In this document: positions 63,296-64,000 of the stretch, piece after piece
How the letters are laid out: every line of letters begins with the position of its first letter
Numbering within the stretch: the stretch's first letter is position 1
DNA from: Alphaproteobacteria bacterium
GTDB lineage: Bacteria > Pseudomonadota > Alphaproteobacteria > Rhizobiales > CAJQND01
Assembly (NCBI GenBank): GCA_024227565.1
Contig: JAAEUE010000132.1
Location: forward strand, 1 to 64,000
Length of the DNA: 64,000 bases
Direction: 5' to 3'
Translations under genes and position numbers: made by a program
The notes under the pieces: model-generated
What the model saw: only the letters and a program-made list of their open reading frames with translations
The model's database searches: none
What the model was told of the DNA's origin: nothing

Positions 63296-63700
63296 CTATG
63301 CCTGCTCTAACTCAACCAAGGTGCCGCAAAAGTCCTTGGGATGCAAAAACAGAACGGGTTTACCGTGCGCTCCAATCTTCGGCTCACCGTCCCCCAACAC
63401 GCGCGCGCCCTCTGAAATCATGCGTTCGCGCGCTGCAAGAATGTCGTCCACTTCATAACAAATGTGATGGATTCCGCCAGATGGATTCTTGTCCAAAAAT
63501 CCGCGAATGGGTGAGCCGTCACCGAGAGGTTCCAACAATTCCACTTTAGTGTTCCCAAGATCAACGAACACCACCGTCACGCCGTGATCCGGTTCTGGTT
63601 GCGGTGGCGAAACCTGCGCGCCAAGTGTCTTCTCATAGACCGCGACACCCGCCGCCAGATCAGGCACCGCAATTGCCACGTGATTAAGCCGACCAAGCAT
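63296..63700 (-). CDS. mce: methylmalonyl-CoA epimerase
   Basis: 134 residues, VOC fold. It interconverts (R)- and (S)-methylmalonyl-CoA in propionyl-CoA metabolism. Metal ligands: His in MLGRLNHVAIAVPDL, His in GGIHHICYEVDDI, and Glu in CGTLVELEQA. TKVELLEPLGDGSPIRGFLD is typical of the family. Fits the valine-degradation genes elsewhere in the window, whose carbon ends in propionyl-CoA. Confidence 0.93.
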   Translation of the reverse strand: MLGRLNHVAIAVPDLAAGVAVYEKTLGAQVSPPQPEPDHGVTVVFVDLGNTKVELLEPLGDGSPIRGFLDKNPSGGIHHICYEVDDILAARERMISEGARVLGDGEPKIGAHGKPVLFLHPKDFCGTLVELEQA

Positions 63701-63804
63701 TTACTTTCTCCAATAAGGCCGCCACGACCAGCCAACATGGGAAGAATGTGTACAGGGTCCCGCCTCATATCACAACGCATCCAAAGTGCGTATTGAGGCC
63801 ACAC

Positions 63805-64000
63805 CTAGTTCAATAAATCAGGTCTCACTTTGCGGAAATCATAGAGCGCGGCATAGTCCTTATAGATGTATACCTTGTGCTCTTCATGCTTCAAAGGCTT
63901 TCCAGTCAGCCGTTCCAGAATCAGCCGCCAGTTGTTGATGGGCGTCTTTAGCTCGCCAGGATGTATTGAGTTGTCCCCATTCATATAGATTGCATTTATC
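63805..64000 (-). CDS. 3' end of an unidentified gene (cut by window edge)
   Basis: An open frame enters from the right edge and stops at TAG 63805. About 64 residues are visible, with pieces such as NAIYMNGDNSIHPGELKTPI, NNWRLILERLTGKPLKHEEH and VYIYKDYAALYDFRKVRPDL. Strong coding character (Tyr/Lys-rich, no interruption), but no family recognised. In many relatives the gene before mce is ribonuclease J; this tail does not look like it. Confidence 0.6.
   Translation of the reverse strand, partial: INAIYMNGDNSIHPGELKTPINNWRLILERLTGKPLKHEEHKVYIYKDYAALYDFRKVRPDLLN

Overview
The window comes from an alphaproteobacterium capable of respiring nitrous oxide. Three things point there: a clade I (Tat-exported) nosRZDFYLX cluster; the conserved housekeeping order dgt-argS-SPOR protein-nagZ-scpA-scpB-tatABC-serS-surE-pcm-nlpD; and a second familiar block, mce-DUF1467-proS-lolC-lolD, with a short proS that lacks the editing insertion. 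Base composition is moderately GC-rich by eye, with a few AT-rich intergenic stretches. No IS element, CRISPR array, rRNA gene or complete tRNA gene was seen. The genus cannot be fixed from this window.

Layout. (1) 1-823: an unrecognised small gene, then a 41-nt 5' fragment of a tRNA-Pro(UGG) gene that breaks off in the anticodon stem, a likely scar of an integrated element. (2) 824-9746: the nitrous oxide reductase cluster on the minus strand, behind a near-perfect FNR/NNR-type box. (3) 9890-16941: a GntR/FCD regulator divergent from a complete five-gene branched-chain-amino-acid-type ABC importer plus a hydantoin/Asp/Glu racemase-family enzyme, then a short GcvA-like LysR gene. (4) 17057-25729: glycosyltransferase, two-domain cold-shock protein, sirtuin, glyoxalase, class II aldolase, a valine-degradation pair (HIBCH and acyl-CoA dehydrogenase), an extensin-like protein and two YceI proteins. 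(5) 25919-46098: an AraC/GyrI regulator, then the nlpD-pcm-surE-serS-tatCBA-scpBA backbone on the minus strand. This backbone is interrupted by an MFS gene, by a plus-strand block (Tat-exported agmatine deiminase-like enzyme and a 2-aminoethylphosphonate-type ABC importer), by a plus-strand NitT/TauT-type ABC importer, and by an orphan ABC ATPase. (6) 46229-53242: nagZ, a large SPOR protein, argS and dgt, with erpA divergent. (7) 53936-64000: rhomboid protease, NAD-dependent epimerase lacking the usual active-site lysine, MFS transporter, thiL, a histone-deacetylase-family amidohydrolase, lolD, lolC, proS, DUF1467, mce, and the 3' end of an unidentified gene.

How the parts work together. NosZ reduces N2O to N2. 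NosR feeds electrons, and its covalent FMN is presumably attached by NosX/ApbE at an SGAT motif. NosDFY and NosL supply and mature the copper centres. TatABC in the same window would export NosZ, NosX, the agmatine deiminase-like enzyme and one ABC binding protein, all of which carry twin-arginine leaders.

No clearly new multi-gene system was found. The best leads are the split tRNA-Pro, a 39-residue single-helix membrane microprotein at 30485-30604 next to a small decayed gene, a plus-strand terminator with no gene in front of it at 62992-63026, the roughly 100-residue extra domain in the phosphonate-type permease, and the backbone interruptions by transport modules.
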